A DNA stretch of 25,888 nt, taken from NCBI GenBank assembly GCA_900543755.1, contig UQSP01000028.1, forward strand, positions 1 to 25,888, written 5' to 3'. Both the position numbers and the translations under genes were made by a program. Within the stretch, counting starts at the first letter, position 1. Each line of letters starts with the position of its first letter. This document shows, piece after piece, positions 7,801-14,534 of the stretch. The notes under the pieces are model-generated. The model had not been told where the DNA came from. It made no database searches and was given only the letters and a program-made list of their open reading frames with translations. The DNA is from an uncultured Eubacteriales bacterium (GTDB lineage Bacteria; Bacillota; Clostridia; Christensenellales; Pumilibacteraceae).

Positions 7801-10388
7801 CCGTTACCAAAACGTTTGAGATAACCGCGGTGGATATCGCGAGCATAGACAACGTGACAATAGCTTCTCAAGTGTTTACCGCTTCTCAGATTGCGCCTAC
7901 GGTCGAACTTGTTTTCGGTGAATACAATCTTACTGAAAACGACTTTGACATCGAATACGGCAAAAATTTAAATGTAGGAACAGGTTCCGTCGTCATAAAC
8001 GGCAAGGGTAATTTCACCGGTACTGTTACGGTGGAATTCGATATCGTAGCTAAAGATATATCCGAAGGCATTACCGCTCTTATCCCCGGTACGACTCCCG
8101 GAGCTCAGCCTGAAGGCGTAGTACTTAAATACGGAGAAGTTGTGCTTGAAAACGGAGTCGATTACGAAGTTGTTTACTCCGGATACGACACCGCAGGCGA
8201 GGGAACGGCAACCTTTACGGGTAAAGGTAATTACACGGGTACGCTTGAGCAGTCTTTTACGGTCAGCGAACCTAAAACTTTGAGTGACGTGACGGCTTCG
8301 GCTTCCGCAACTGCTTACAAATATTACGAGCCGGACGCTGACGAATTTTTACCCGAAAGCGTTAACGTAACTTATCTTGATACTCAAACCCAGCTTGTCA
8401 AAGACGTTGACTATTATTACGGAGAAGTTACTTACGATAACACGGACGGCGGCATCGCCACCTTGCAAATTTTAGGTAAAGGCGCTTATGTCGGCTCTGT
8501 AGAGGTGACTTATACGGTAAATCATTACAGGTATTTCGCCGGCAAAAACAGTTCTTTGTTAGGCGTTGAAGTCGCTGACGGTACCTTTACTTATACAGGC
8601 GAAGCAATAACTCCTGAAGTTACCGTTAAATGGAACGACGAGCCTTTAAGCGAAGGCGTTGATTACACACTTGAGATTACGAATAACGTGAATGCGGGTG
8701 CCGCACAGGTAACCGTTACCGCTTTGGCTGAAAGATATAAATCCGCATTCAATACGTCGTTTACCATTGACCCTGCTGATTTAAGTACGGTTTCCGCGTC
8801 CGTCGCGGTTGCCGAAGACCTTAAATTCACGGGTATTGCCGTGACACCCGAGCCTACGGTCACTGTTGCCGCCGCGGCTCTTGTCAAGGATACTGATTTT
8901 ACCGTAAGCTACGAAGGGGATAACGTCAATCTTAAATCCGATAAGGATTCGGGGTCTGGCGACTACCTTTATAATTACGGTGAAGCTACCGTAGTAGTGA
9001 CGGGTAAGGGAAATTATACGGGCGTTGTACGCACGGCTTACAAATTCTATAATCCTTCTAAAGAAAAGCGTCTTGATACGGATTATGAAGACGACTGGTC
9101 GGATTATAACGGTAACGCCGCCATCATCTTCGGACTTAAAAACGAGCACGGCGCAGAAATCAAGGCTTGGTGGGGCGAGGAAGGCTTGTACTTCTATACC
9201 GTCGCAAGGCATTATCTGACGCTTGATTCCGATCCGCAAACACATATGAATTCTTCGTTCAGTGTGGAAACCGCGGTAGTGTCTTCGGATAAGAATACGG
9301 TAGTAAAGGGTGCTACTTACCATTTTGCCAAGAACGGCGTAAGTAACACCGCTACGGTACGTGCTTATCTTACCACGGGTACTGAAGGCAATTACGTCAC
9401 CTATGTGGAGGCATTTATTCCCAACGACGCTCTGATCGTCGAAAGCTTTAAGCCTTATTTTACCGACAATCATCTTAACGAAGGCTACGATCTCCGTTTC
9501 GGTGTGGCATGGCGTACTAAAGGCGACGACGCTCCCGTATTCGGTACACAAAGAGGCGAACAGGTAAAATATAGCGAGTACTGGGAACCTCTTTACCGTC
9601 ACGGATATTACGGTGAATCGGAAGCTAAAAACGAATTTTTCTACGTCGATAAAAACGACGCCGAAATAAATCGCGGTTTACGCTGGTCGCAGTATGTTGC
9701 CGCTGATCGCGCCATCGACGGCGACGTATCCGATTGGGCTGACTACGATGCAGCGGTTGAAAGCGGAGCCGTTAATCTTATGACCACCACAATCGGAGAC
9801 GGAAGATATGCAAAACATCGCGGATACTTCGGCGACGACGGTCTTTACGTAAGTATAGAGGCAAAAATCGATAATTTCGTTGCAGGCAATTACAAAGTCG
9901 GCAATGCCTGGGTGCAGGACTACATCAACGGCTGGCACAAGAATACGGGTATGGAACTTCACATCAAGACCTCTTCCAGTAGCGGAACGAAAGATTTTGC
10001 ATTCAACGTAACTTACGGATTTAACACCACGCTTGCCGCTCATTCCTCAGGCAAGACTCTTGACGGAAGATTCAGCCTTATGGAGTCCGCAATGACCTAT
10101 AAAAAGGATACCGACGGAAAGTATTACGTTGTGGTTGAGGCTTTTGTTCCCAATGAAATACTTTATGCGATAAGCGGACAGGACGGCGTTAAACCTCATG
10201 TTTATAACTGGATTTTCGGCACCAACAACGATGCTGCCTCTGACGCCGTAACCACTACCGAAAGCTTTAAGTTTGTCGAAGGCGGCAGCGGAGAAGTCGG
10301 TGCAAACGCAAGCAACTGGGGCGATAAGTGGATAGGCGGAGCTTACAGCTCCAACAACATCAAAACCTGGAGCGCAACGGCAGCCTAA
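1809..10388 (+). CDS. Giant modular surface lipoprotein with CBM9-like and Ig-like repeats
   Basis: A 2859-residue protein starting at an ATG with an AAGGAGG ribosome binding site overlapping the upstream stop. Residues 1-23 are a lipoprotein signal peptide ending in a lipobox (MFA before Cys24), so it is probably anchored to the outer face of the membrane. Approximate order of modules: four CBM9/DOMON-like modules (50-268, 278-480, 483-712, 714-921); five Ig-like repeats (925-1319); three CBM9-like modules (1320-1507, 1508-1730, 1734-1933); six Ig-like repeats (1936-2416); two CBM9-like modules (2417-2630, 2633-2859). CBM9-like modules open with DGxxDDWxDY and continue with EDGLYVY; Ig repeats end in GKGNYTG. 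I see no catalytic domain, LPXTG, SLH or C-terminal membrane anchor. The context beside a GH43 enzyme suggests a polysaccharide-binding or adhesion scaffold; this is inference. No family member of this exact layout is known to me. Confidence 0.85.
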   Translation: MKKKISVLFLSLFFVLSTVFMFACSDRNGNEDYFGDYDFTNPPEIEKTYDVDEGVKLDGVFDEDFWTGDLSWWEAVADGSGCNNAVAKPMFEEKDPVNVKVTSHFTDKGAYFAAKIDDPVITVYRNTGEPYSTYQKTGLSLYLAPFGSTTIANNAFELIFAADGSSALRKHYLGSYNNYPLTTVGCGINIRGEVDENGNGEGVEGYDMEIFVPWSALGLEGKQDYLYGLVALQRHLDASGNSQFSWENVSTEMNWGNPGTWAVYTKDGYFVAPDPTAKVIDGNKDDWADYAGEVKRVRTIENGVEGDRYLEYMITKEEDGLYVYSEALVNLWLTGENDWYRNTNIELNITTATEGNAQFYVAAEDKVTKNITGIIKREQKVVNGKTYNFVTAEAFVSNETLMLQGVDVEKDYFRVGFSFRNGRRQNSDEELDPAENEVIVPITLGAKTYQPFIWFSYGSDPYGNKVGRLYVYEDGIGGISASDKVIDGNYNDWDDYKGVDAVAEGRANVTEGVTDTSSMGKGFVAQAIKGEDGVYVYATVRHAQWKEIDLEGHMNSNLAVGFALTNTDYTGNNNTLEWLRGNEIFFTSVGSNYGGAVDYVINRSETVDDKGLYTTVIEGFIPYNVLFSGHINNSGSTNVSDIDWNTVFNSETGEIAEGYALRVGFQWRTREEQAYMQGRNLRNDWTTCIFESVPSQANAWKMFFLDDKGIHQSRVTGDSFLSIDWENEYSGETSEIVGTGASSDLYTQTKAILKSDGLYTHTVSKMKHFTQGIATSGDWWNFWYKNTSVEIRGVNANNENVQLAYISTYVCSNTGDIFDIDYVYDVTFDGTYYYITLDTFIDNNYLCSRLGYSEVPENIVAGFAFGVNYDGAIYGLDKEDYVDFVNGTSGSSLWSGNIWYPTVATSENGLYNISAIGMTVQSVAGKTLIKESDVVADAEVTYTGSAVKPEISVTVNEVPLVEGVDYDVQYSAVNAGTARFVLSGKGNYYGIVARDYIIRPKTLESSMIDAIADQYFEGNEVTPLPMVRYNGKILVLGEDYNVSYENNGAVGTGKVIITAVAGSNFTGTAEASFIITDTAKPIENLDITVVSPVYVVEGSQNIRTEVVVKDNGKILAEGVDYNLEFTVKGSNGTVVITAAQGSAYTGSVTKTFVVDTLIVVEEGDAVLNMEEDTFTYSGSAITPEVTVIVKGEPVSEEFYTLQYSNNVNAGTASILVTFSGKYSGTASREFTINAKALDSETAKVTVDDAGLIQTGKALTPDVTVKDGDKTLVYSTDYTIEYENNVYLADGQDYGEGSVTITFKGNYSGEVVKTFRFEKFGGAEYKTMHAEEDVLRTYSGEELSVYGATDPRGFAYKAELTKEGLYFAGVAKHNDVSDTGLANWWLENNFEIRVGNSGKGARLYIIENDFSEFEIAVIRRYDKNKETDGYNYVTVVEAFISRDNLEALNVGFSSTNNNYTRVSAAFKANNGSERIDTINDDNGWWYVLGYSPNYLGAYVGSDGIVVNEELLRYNYVSLDGGFTLNGFEDEAEWTDYSGYTAFANGTSDSKGISMRAKVVSGMRGLYVYSVVKHKVYLNTDRTNTANNSQLAFEFALTNSDQSQFVNGNLLFLSSVGVTHYAGDVIQYFNTSEKDAEGFYTTTIEAFISWRAVSAENAHFDYNTGVKDGWDLRVGIMWRTEGEKIKTYRSSDGDRNFFELGHTAWRGDNEGGGLSEARRMYYIKDGELAHSITDPQSSVYTLDGDVSEWLTDEAIIDWTFNSKSYEGETRNIKYYGRLEEDGLYLAMLAKSKNYSLYDQAGFGENAGIELRMEKSDKSRDTIAKLMLDGSADVNTFIDTIHVGKISEQGEDGFYTLSSETFIPKYVLENFYGGNYGDSLRIAMVFCADHDREQMKDSGNSPWQWVKGNPWAGTWELSYYYVSDFGFTHENPGGRDYIVPGAVSDVKNVAFTGSEIIPDVTVTLNKVVLNEGVDYDIVFSSNTNVGTASYTVTGKGNYFGSVTKTFEITAVDIASIDNVTIASQVFTASQIAPTVELVFGEYNLTENDFDIEYGKNLNVGTGSVVINGKGNFTGTVTVEFDIVAKDISEGITALIPGTTPGAQPEGVVLKYGEVVLENGVDYEVVYSGYDTAGEGTATFTGKGNYTGTLEQSFTVSEPKTLSDVTASASATAYKYYEPDADEFLPESVNVTYLDTQTQLVKDVDYYYGEVTYDNTDGGIATLQILGKGAYVGSVEVTYTVNHYRYFAGKNSSLLGVEVADGTFTYTGEAITPEVTVKWNDEPLSEGVDYTLEITNNVNAGAAQVTVTALAERYKSAFNTSFTIDPADLSTVSASVAVAEDLKFTGIAVTPEPTVTVAAAALVKDTDFTVSYEGDNVNLKSDKDSGSGDYLYNYGEATVVVTGKGNYTGVVRTAYKFYNPSKEKRLDTDYEDDWSDYNGNAAIIFGLKNEHGAEIKAWWGEEGLYFYTVARHYLTLDSDPQTHMNSSFSVETAVVSSDKNTVVKGATYHFAKNGVSNTATVRAYLTTGTEGNYVTYVEAFIPNDALIVESFKPYFTDNHLNEGYDLRFGVAWRTKGDDAPVFGTQRGEQVKYSEYWEPLYRHGYYGESEAKNEFFYVDKNDAEINRGLRWSQYVAADRAIDGDVSDWADYDAAVESGAVNLMTTTIGDGRYAKHRGYFGDDGLYVSIEAKIDNFVAGNYKVGNAWVQDYINGWHKNTGMELHIKTSSSSGTKDFAFNVTYGFNTTLAAHSSGKTLDGRFSLMESAMTYKKDTDGKYYVVVEAFVPNEILYAISGQDGVKPHVYNWIFGTNNDAASDAVTTTESFKFVEGGSGEVGANASNWGDKWIGGAYSSNNIKTWSATAA
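4580..5766 (+). repeat. Ig-like repeat array 1 (five copies) inside the giant lipoprotein
   Basis: Five consecutive ~75-85-residue beta-sandwich repeats. Each has the pattern FTYTGSAITPEVTV, then a GVDY or DYN element, then a glycine-rich strand pair ending in GKGNYYG, GSNFTG, GSAYTG, GKYSG or GNYSG, then a KTFxI strand. Similar repeats occur in many Firmicute surface proteins and usually act as stalks or spacers. The copies are diverged from each other, so the array is old. Confidence 0.8.
7614..9055 (+). repeat. Ig-like repeat array 2 (six copies) inside the giant lipoprotein
   Basis: Six further repeats of the same type as array 1, ending in GKGNYFG, GKGNFTG, GKGNYTG, GKGAYVG, a degenerate ERYKSAF and GKGNYTG. 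The last copy (8775-9055) has an insertion containing KSDKDSGSGDY. The array separates the middle group of three CBM9-like modules from the final two. Confidence 0.8.
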
Positions 10389-10420
10389 CGGTTGAATTTA
10401 ACCGCCATTAAGTTAACGGA

Positions 10421-10453
10421 AAACGGTACTTTGGTTACAAAGTACCGTTTTTG
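10421..10453 (+). terminator. Intrinsic terminator after the giant lipoprotein gene
   Basis: A perfect 13-bp stem, AAACGGTACTTTG (10421-10433) with CAAAGTACCGTTT (10438-10450), closed by a GTTA loop and running into a T tract. It begins 33 nt after the stop codon. The arms are symmetrical and flanked by A and T runs, so it could also work in the opposite direction. Confidence 0.85.
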
Positions 10454-10502
10454 TCTTGTTATGGTTTATTTGGTATTAAACTTGTTCGGGCTTATTTTAT
10501 AT

Positions 10503-10522
10503 AAAAAAAGATACCGAGTATC
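10503..10522 (-). terminator. Possible weak terminator for the minus-strand rqcH gene
   Basis: Read on the minus strand: GATAC, a 3-nt loop and GTATC (10522-10510), followed by seven T (10509-10503). The stem is only 5 bp and lies about 140 nt beyond the stop codon of rqcH, so the call is weak. The rest of 10389-10662 holds no gene I can see; it is an AT-rich convergent spacer. Confidence 0.35.
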
Positions 10523-10662
10523 GGCAAAAAATTTATATATACAAAAATCCCCCGGTTGAATTACCAAAGGTCAAAATCCGCCGTCACTAATCTATCGGGA
10601 GATTTATAGTTTTACAAATAAATTATACGGCAAAGTACGACTTTCTTATTGTTTCTGTCGTT

Positions 10663-12357
10663 TTACGGTTTGACGGGTTTTACGTTTACGGTTTGCTGAT
10701 GAGTGTAAATCACTTTGCCGGGAGGGGAGCCTGCAGGCTTTTTGACGTATTTAATCAAGGTGTAGTCCACGGGTACGTTTTCGGACATACTTGCCTTTGA
10801 GTAATGCGCCACAAATGCGGCAACGCGGTTTATCGTGTCCTGCGGCACGTTTTCGCCTTGTATTACCCCGTGCGAGCCGTGTATCTTCTGAGTATGCAGC
10901 CAAAGCCAGCCGCCGTTAGAAGATTTCACCAAAGCGTCGTTTTGTATGTTGTTTTTGCCGATAAGGACTTTGAATCCGTCCACGGTAAGACAAATCGGAG
11001 AAGAAGGCTTACGGCGTTTTTTGTCTTTGGACTTTTTTATAAGTCCCGCGTTTTCCATTTCCGCCGCAATTTCTTCCACGTCGGATTCGTTTTCGATGTT
11101 GGATAAGGAAGCAAGCAGAGATTCGTAGTATTCGTGTTTTTCCTCGGCCGCGGCTATTTGTTCCTCGGACTTTTCAATAGCCGTTTTTTTCTTGGAATAA
11201 GATTTATAGTACTTTTGCGCGTTTTTTTGCGGCGTCAGAAGGGGGTCAAGTTTTATAACGGTTTTTTCGCCCGTATAGTAATTGTCTACCTCAACCTTGT
11301 CCGTGCCCGATTTAAGGCGGTATAGGTTGGCGGTAAGCAGTTCTCCCTTTATCCTGTCGTCTTCGTAATCCAGACTTTTAAGCGTTTTTTCTTTGTATAA
11401 AGCAAGACTTTTTTCGTTTTTCTTCAAGGCGTTTTTAATGACTGACGTAAGATTTGCGGTTTTTCCGCTCACAAATCCCGTTTCGGTCCTCGATTTATAA
11501 AGCAAGTCTATAGCTTCGCTCAGCGAGCGGCAAGGCGTATATTCCGCATCGGTGTGGGTATAAGGCTTTATGAAGCATTCCTTAATTTTGCCGTCTGAAT
11601 AAGTAACGCACGGTTCAAAAGCGTCGTTAATCGCTTTAAGCGCGCAGAAAAATTTTTCTTTGTCCTCTTTAACGACGGCGGAAGAGGGTTCGAGAGTGCC
11701 GAAAGCGTCATACACAATCTGTTTCAAGGTGACGGGCGCAAAGCCGTAAACATGCGCCATGATAAAATCGGCAAGCTTTCCTCCCGTAAAATTGTCAAGC
11801 AGTTTTTCTATTCCGCAACGGTCGTCGGGCGAAATTTTGTCTTTTTGCAGGGGCGGCAGGGAATACTTAAGCCCGGGAAGCACGGCGCGCGCGGAATATT
11901 CGTCAAATCCTATATGCTTAAGCGCGTCGGTGATTTTTCCGTCGCTGTCCGTAAGAATAGCGTTGGCGTATTTACCCAGAAGTTCGACGTAAAGGACATA
12001 ATTTTTTTTATAGCCCAGTTCGTCGCTTGCGGTTACATGAAAGCAAACGATTCGTTCGTGTTTTACGGCGGTTACCGACGTAATCGTACCGCCGCCGATA
12101 TGCTTTCTAAGATGCATCAGGAAAGAAAAAGCGGAAAGCGGATTTTCGGACGGCTTATCGGTGATGTAAACGCCCGGACGGGAAGGGTTTACTGATATGA
12201 CAAGGCTGAGAGTTCCTTTTTTATCGGAGTTTTGCGGGCGCACAAGCAAAAAAACGTCGTCTTTTGCGGGCATGGCGACGCGTTCTATTTTTCCGCCGGA
12301 AAGCGTATTATTCAGCTCTTTTGCCAAAGCATTGTAAGTCAAAGCGTCGAAAGGCAT
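10663..12357 (-). CDS. rqcH: RqcH / NFACT-family ribosome quality-control factor
   Basis: A 564-residue NFACT protein (older names FbpA, fibronectin-binding A). In bacteria RqcH binds stalled 50S subunits and adds C-terminal alanine tails that mark the nascent chain for proteolysis. The N-terminal NFACT-N domain starts MPFDALTYNAL; the middle is a charged helical hairpin/coiled coil; the C-terminal NFACT-R domain has GKNNIQND, WLHTQKIHGSH and VDYTLIKYVKKP. The start is set at 12357 because GAGGAAAA lies just upstream and the predicted promoter starts transcription near 12387, inside the longer open frame that reaches 12411. The site equivalent to the Asp-Arg pair implicated in tRNA recruitment reads Glu101-Arg102, a conservative change. 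The gene is divergent from tig. Confidence 0.93.
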   Translation of the reverse strand: MPFDALTYNALAKELNNTLSGGKIERVAMPAKDDVFLLVRPQNSDKKGTLSLVISVNPSRPGVYITDKPSENPLSAFSFLMHLRKHIGGGTITSVTAVKHERIVCFHVTASDELGYKKNYVLYVELLGKYANAILTDSDGKITDALKHIGFDEYSARAVLPGLKYSLPPLQKDKISPDDRCGIEKLLDNFTGGKLADFIMAHVYGFAPVTLKQIVYDAFGTLEPSSAVVKEDKEKFFCALKAINDAFEPCVTYSDGKIKECFIKPYTHTDAEYTPCRSLSEAIDLLYKSRTETGFVSGKTANLTSVIKNALKKNEKSLALYKEKTLKSLDYEDDRIKGELLTANLYRLKSGTDKVEVDNYYTGEKTVIKLDPLLTPQKNAQKYYKSYSKKKTAIEKSEEQIAAAEEKHEYYESLLASLSNIENESDVEEIAAEMENAGLIKKSKDKKRRKPSSPICLTVDGFKVLIGKNNIQNDALVKSSNGGWLWLHTQKIHGSHGVIQGENVPQDTINRVAAFVAHYSKASMSENVPVDYTLIKYVKKPAGSPPGKVIYTHQQTVNVKPVKP

Positions 12358-12393
12358 AAATTTTCCTCGATTTTCGCAGTTTTTCCACAGTTT

Positions 12394-12423
12394 ATTATAC
12401 CTATATTTCAATTACCTTGTCAA
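12394..12423 (-). promoter_or_regulatory. Sigma-A-type promoter of rqcH
   Basis: On the minus strand, TTGACA (12423-12418), an 18-bp spacer and a perfect TATAAT (12399-12394). The predicted transcription start is near 12387, giving a leader of about 30 nt. The -35 box is 6 bp from the -35 box of the divergent tig promoter. Confidence 0.85.
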
Positions 12424-12429
12424 TAAAAA

Positions 12430-12458
12430 TTGACAAACCCTTTTTTATTTGATATTAT
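12430..12458 (+). promoter_or_regulatory. Sigma-A-type promoter of tig-clpP-clpX
   Basis: Consensus TTGACA (12430-12435), a 17-bp spacer and TATTAT (12453-12458), with a predicted start near 12465. I find no CIRCE or CtsR heat-shock operator around it, so this operon may be driven mainly by the housekeeping sigma factor. Confidence 0.88.
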
Positions 12459-12486
12459 ATTTAGGTATCAATTTTGGAGGATTAAA

Positions 12487-13896
12487 ATGAACTACACTAT
12501 CGAAGAATCCAAGGGCGAAGTAAAAATCAATTTCGCGCTTACAGCCGAGGAATGGGACGCAAGCCTTAACAAGGCGTATCTTAAAAACAAGTCCAAATTC
12601 AATATACCCGGTTTTCGCAAGGGCCACGCCACCAGAAAGATGATCGAGAAGATGTACGGCGAGGGAGTATTCTTCGACGACGCATTCAACGACGCTTTCT
12701 ACGAAGCATACTCGAAAGCTTTGTCCGAGCACGAGGAAATTTTCCCTGTGGACGAGCCGAAAGTGGACATCGACGGCATTAACGCCGACGGAATCGCTTT
12801 CCATGCGGTTGTTACCGTCAAGCCCGAAGTCGCTTTAGGCGCATATAAGGGTATTAAAGTTGACAAAGTTGAGTATAATGTTACGGCGGACGACGTTCAG
12901 AAGGAGCTTGACAGGGCGCTTAAACAGGCTTCGAGAAAAGTAGAGGTGGAAGACCGCGCGGTCAAGAACGGCGACACGGTCAACCTCGATTACAGCGGCA
13001 GTATCGACGGCGTGAAATTCGACGGCGGTACCGCTTCGGGGCAGGAACTCGTTATCGGCTCCGGCTCTTTCATTCCCGGTTTCGAGGAGCAGATGATCGG
13101 CATGAACAAGGGTGAAACCAAGGACCTTAAAGTGCCTTTCCCCAAGGATTATCATGCCAAGGAGCTTGCCGGCAAGGACAGCGTGTTTACCGTCACCGTA
13201 AACAAAATTCTTACCGAAGAAATGCCCGAGCTTAACGACGAGTTCGCAAAGGACGTAAGCAAATTCGATACTCTTGCCGAATATAAAGCCGATATCGAAA
13301 AGCGCCTTCAGGAAGGCAACGACCGCAGGGCGGAGGCCGAAAACGAAAACGCGCTTATCGAGGCGGTTACGAAAGACGCCGTCGTAGATATTCCGCAGTG
13401 CATGATTGACAGCCAGATCGACTATCTCGTCCGCGATATGGAGTACAGACTTATGTACATGTATCAGGGCATGAAGCTTGAAGATTATCTCAAGTACACC
13501 GGCAGCAACATGGAAGAGCTGAGAAAAAGCAAAACGGAAGACGCCAAGCGCGACGTCAAAATCCGTCTTGTGCTTGAAGCGATAATCAAAGCGGAAAATC
13601 TGGACGTAACGGACGAAGAGTTTAACGCTGAGGTTTCCAAAGTTGCGGAAGCTGCAGGCAAAAACGCCGAAGAGTACCGTAAGACTATGGACGACCGCCA
13701 GGCTTCCTACATGAAAAACGATTTGCTCATGAAGAAGCTCATTGCGTTCCTGAAAGAAAACAACACGTTCGAGCTTAAAAAGGCGGAGAAAAAGACCGCC
13801 GCAAAGAAAACCGCTAAGACTGCGGGCGCGGACAAAGAAGACAAACCTGCCGCAAAAAAGACTGCGGCAAAGAAAACCACCGAAGATAAGGAATAA
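12487..13896 (+). CDS. tig: Trigger factor (ribosome-associated chaperone, PPIase)
   Basis: A 469-residue trigger factor that binds the ribosome near the exit tunnel and shields nascent chains. The ATG at 12487 follows TTGGAGG with good spacing; upstream in-frame codons lie within the promoter. The N-terminal ribosome-binding domain has the signature loop GFRKG (then HATRKMIEKMYG, where most homologues have a Pro after GFRKGx). The FKBP-type PPIase domain is at ~150-240 (NLDYSGSIDGVKFDGG, IPGFEEQMIGM). The helical substrate-binding C-domain follows to ~430. The last ~39 residues are an unusual Lys/Ala/Thr-rich tail with repeated AAKKTA units, resembling histone H1-like tails. clpP starts 29 nt downstream, the usual tig-clpP-clpX order. 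Confidence 0.96.
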   Translation: MNYTIEESKGEVKINFALTAEEWDASLNKAYLKNKSKFNIPGFRKGHATRKMIEKMYGEGVFFDDAFNDAFYEAYSKALSEHEEIFPVDEPKVDIDGINADGIAFHAVVTVKPEVALGAYKGIKVDKVEYNVTADDVQKELDRALKQASRKVEVEDRAVKNGDTVNLDYSGSIDGVKFDGGTASGQELVIGSGSFIPGFEEQMIGMNKGETKDLKVPFPKDYHAKELAGKDSVFTVTVNKILTEEMPELNDEFAKDVSKFDTLAEYKADIEKRLQEGNDRRAEAENENALIEAVTKDAVVDIPQCMIDSQIDYLVRDMEYRLMYMYQGMKLEDYLKYTGSNMEELRKSKTEDAKRDVKIRLVLEAIIKAENLDVTDEEFNAEVSKVAEAAGKNAEEYRKTMDDRQASYMKNDLLMKKLIAFLKENNTFELKKAEKKTAAKKTAKTAGADKEDKPAAKKTAAKKTTEDKE

Positions 13897-13925
13897 CTTT
13901 ATACTCAAAACAGGGAGGTTTTTAA

Positions 13926-14519
13926 ATGATTAAAAACAATCTCGTCCCCATGGTAATCGAGCAGACAAACAGGGGTGAAAGGTCTTACGATATTTACTCT
14001 CGTTTGCTTGAGGACCGAATAGTCTTTCTTACGGGCGAAGTAAACGACATCAGCGCGGATATAGTAATTGCTCAGCTTATCTATCTCGAGGGTAAGGACC
14101 CCGAAAAAGATATCAGCCTTTACATCAACAGTCCGGGCGGAAGCGTTACGGCAGGAATGGGTATTTACGACACCATGAACTACATTAAGTGCGACGTAAG
14201 TACTATTTGCGTGGGCATGGCGGCGTCGATGGGTGCATTTTTGCTGTCATCGGGCGCAAAAGGCAAGCGTTATACCCTGCCCAACAGCGAGATTATGATT
14301 CACCAGCCTCTCGGCGGCGCACAGGGTCAGGCCAGCGACATTGCCATTCAGGCGGAGCATATTCTGAAAATCAAACAGCGCATGAACAGGATTCTTGCAA
14401 ACAACACGTCTCAGCCTTTGGAAAAAATCGAAAAAGACGTGGACCGCGATTTCTACATGAGTGCGGAAGAGGCGCTTGCATACGGGCTTGTGGACAAAAT
14501 TTTCGATAAAAGACAATAG
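13926..14519 (+). CDS. clpP: ATP-dependent Clp protease proteolytic subunit
   Basis: A 197-residue ClpP, the self-compartmentalising serine peptidase that forms a double heptameric ring. It starts at ATG 13926, 7 nt after GGGAGG. The catalytic triad is Ser101 (in GMAASMGA), His126 (in MIHQPLGG) and Asp175 (in VDRDFYM). The N-terminal loop (VIEQTNRGERSYDIYSRLL) and the oxyanion/handle region are complete, and the length is normal. No heat-shock operator lies in the 29-nt gap after tig, so it is read from the tig promoter. clpX, its unfoldase partner, starts 15 nt downstream. Confidence 0.98.
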   Translation: MIKNNLVPMVIEQTNRGERSYDIYSRLLEDRIVFLTGEVNDISADIVIAQLIYLEGKDPEKDISLYINSPGGSVTAGMGIYDTMNYIKCDVSTICVGMAASMGAFLLSSGAKGKRYTLPNSEIMIHQPLGGAQGQASDIAIQAEHILKIKQRMNRILANNTSQPLEKIEKDVDRDFYMSAEEALAYGLVDKIFDKRQ

Positions 14520-14534
14520 GGAGCGACAAATTAA

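Noticed and set aside
4580..9055. Regular repeats that might suggest a CRISPR array or tandem DNA duplication
   Set aside because: The periodicity is at protein level (Ig-like repeats of ~75-85 codons) with diverged DNA; there are no short identical repeats with spacers.
10389..10662. Searched for tRNA or small RNA genes in this and the other intergenic gaps
   Set aside because: No cloverleaf, CCA end or recognisable riboswitch core was seen; only terminators and AT-rich sequence.
12358..12411. Upstream in-frame ATG extending rqcH by 18 residues
   Set aside because: It would start inside the promoter region, upstream of the predicted transcription start, and lacks a ribosome binding site; homologues begin with MPFD.
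13897..13925. Possible CtsR or CIRCE heat-shock operator before clpP
   Set aside because: No GGTCAAA heptads or CIRCE inverted repeat were found here, before tig or before lon. A lone GGTCAAA at 10568 is in an unrelated spacer.
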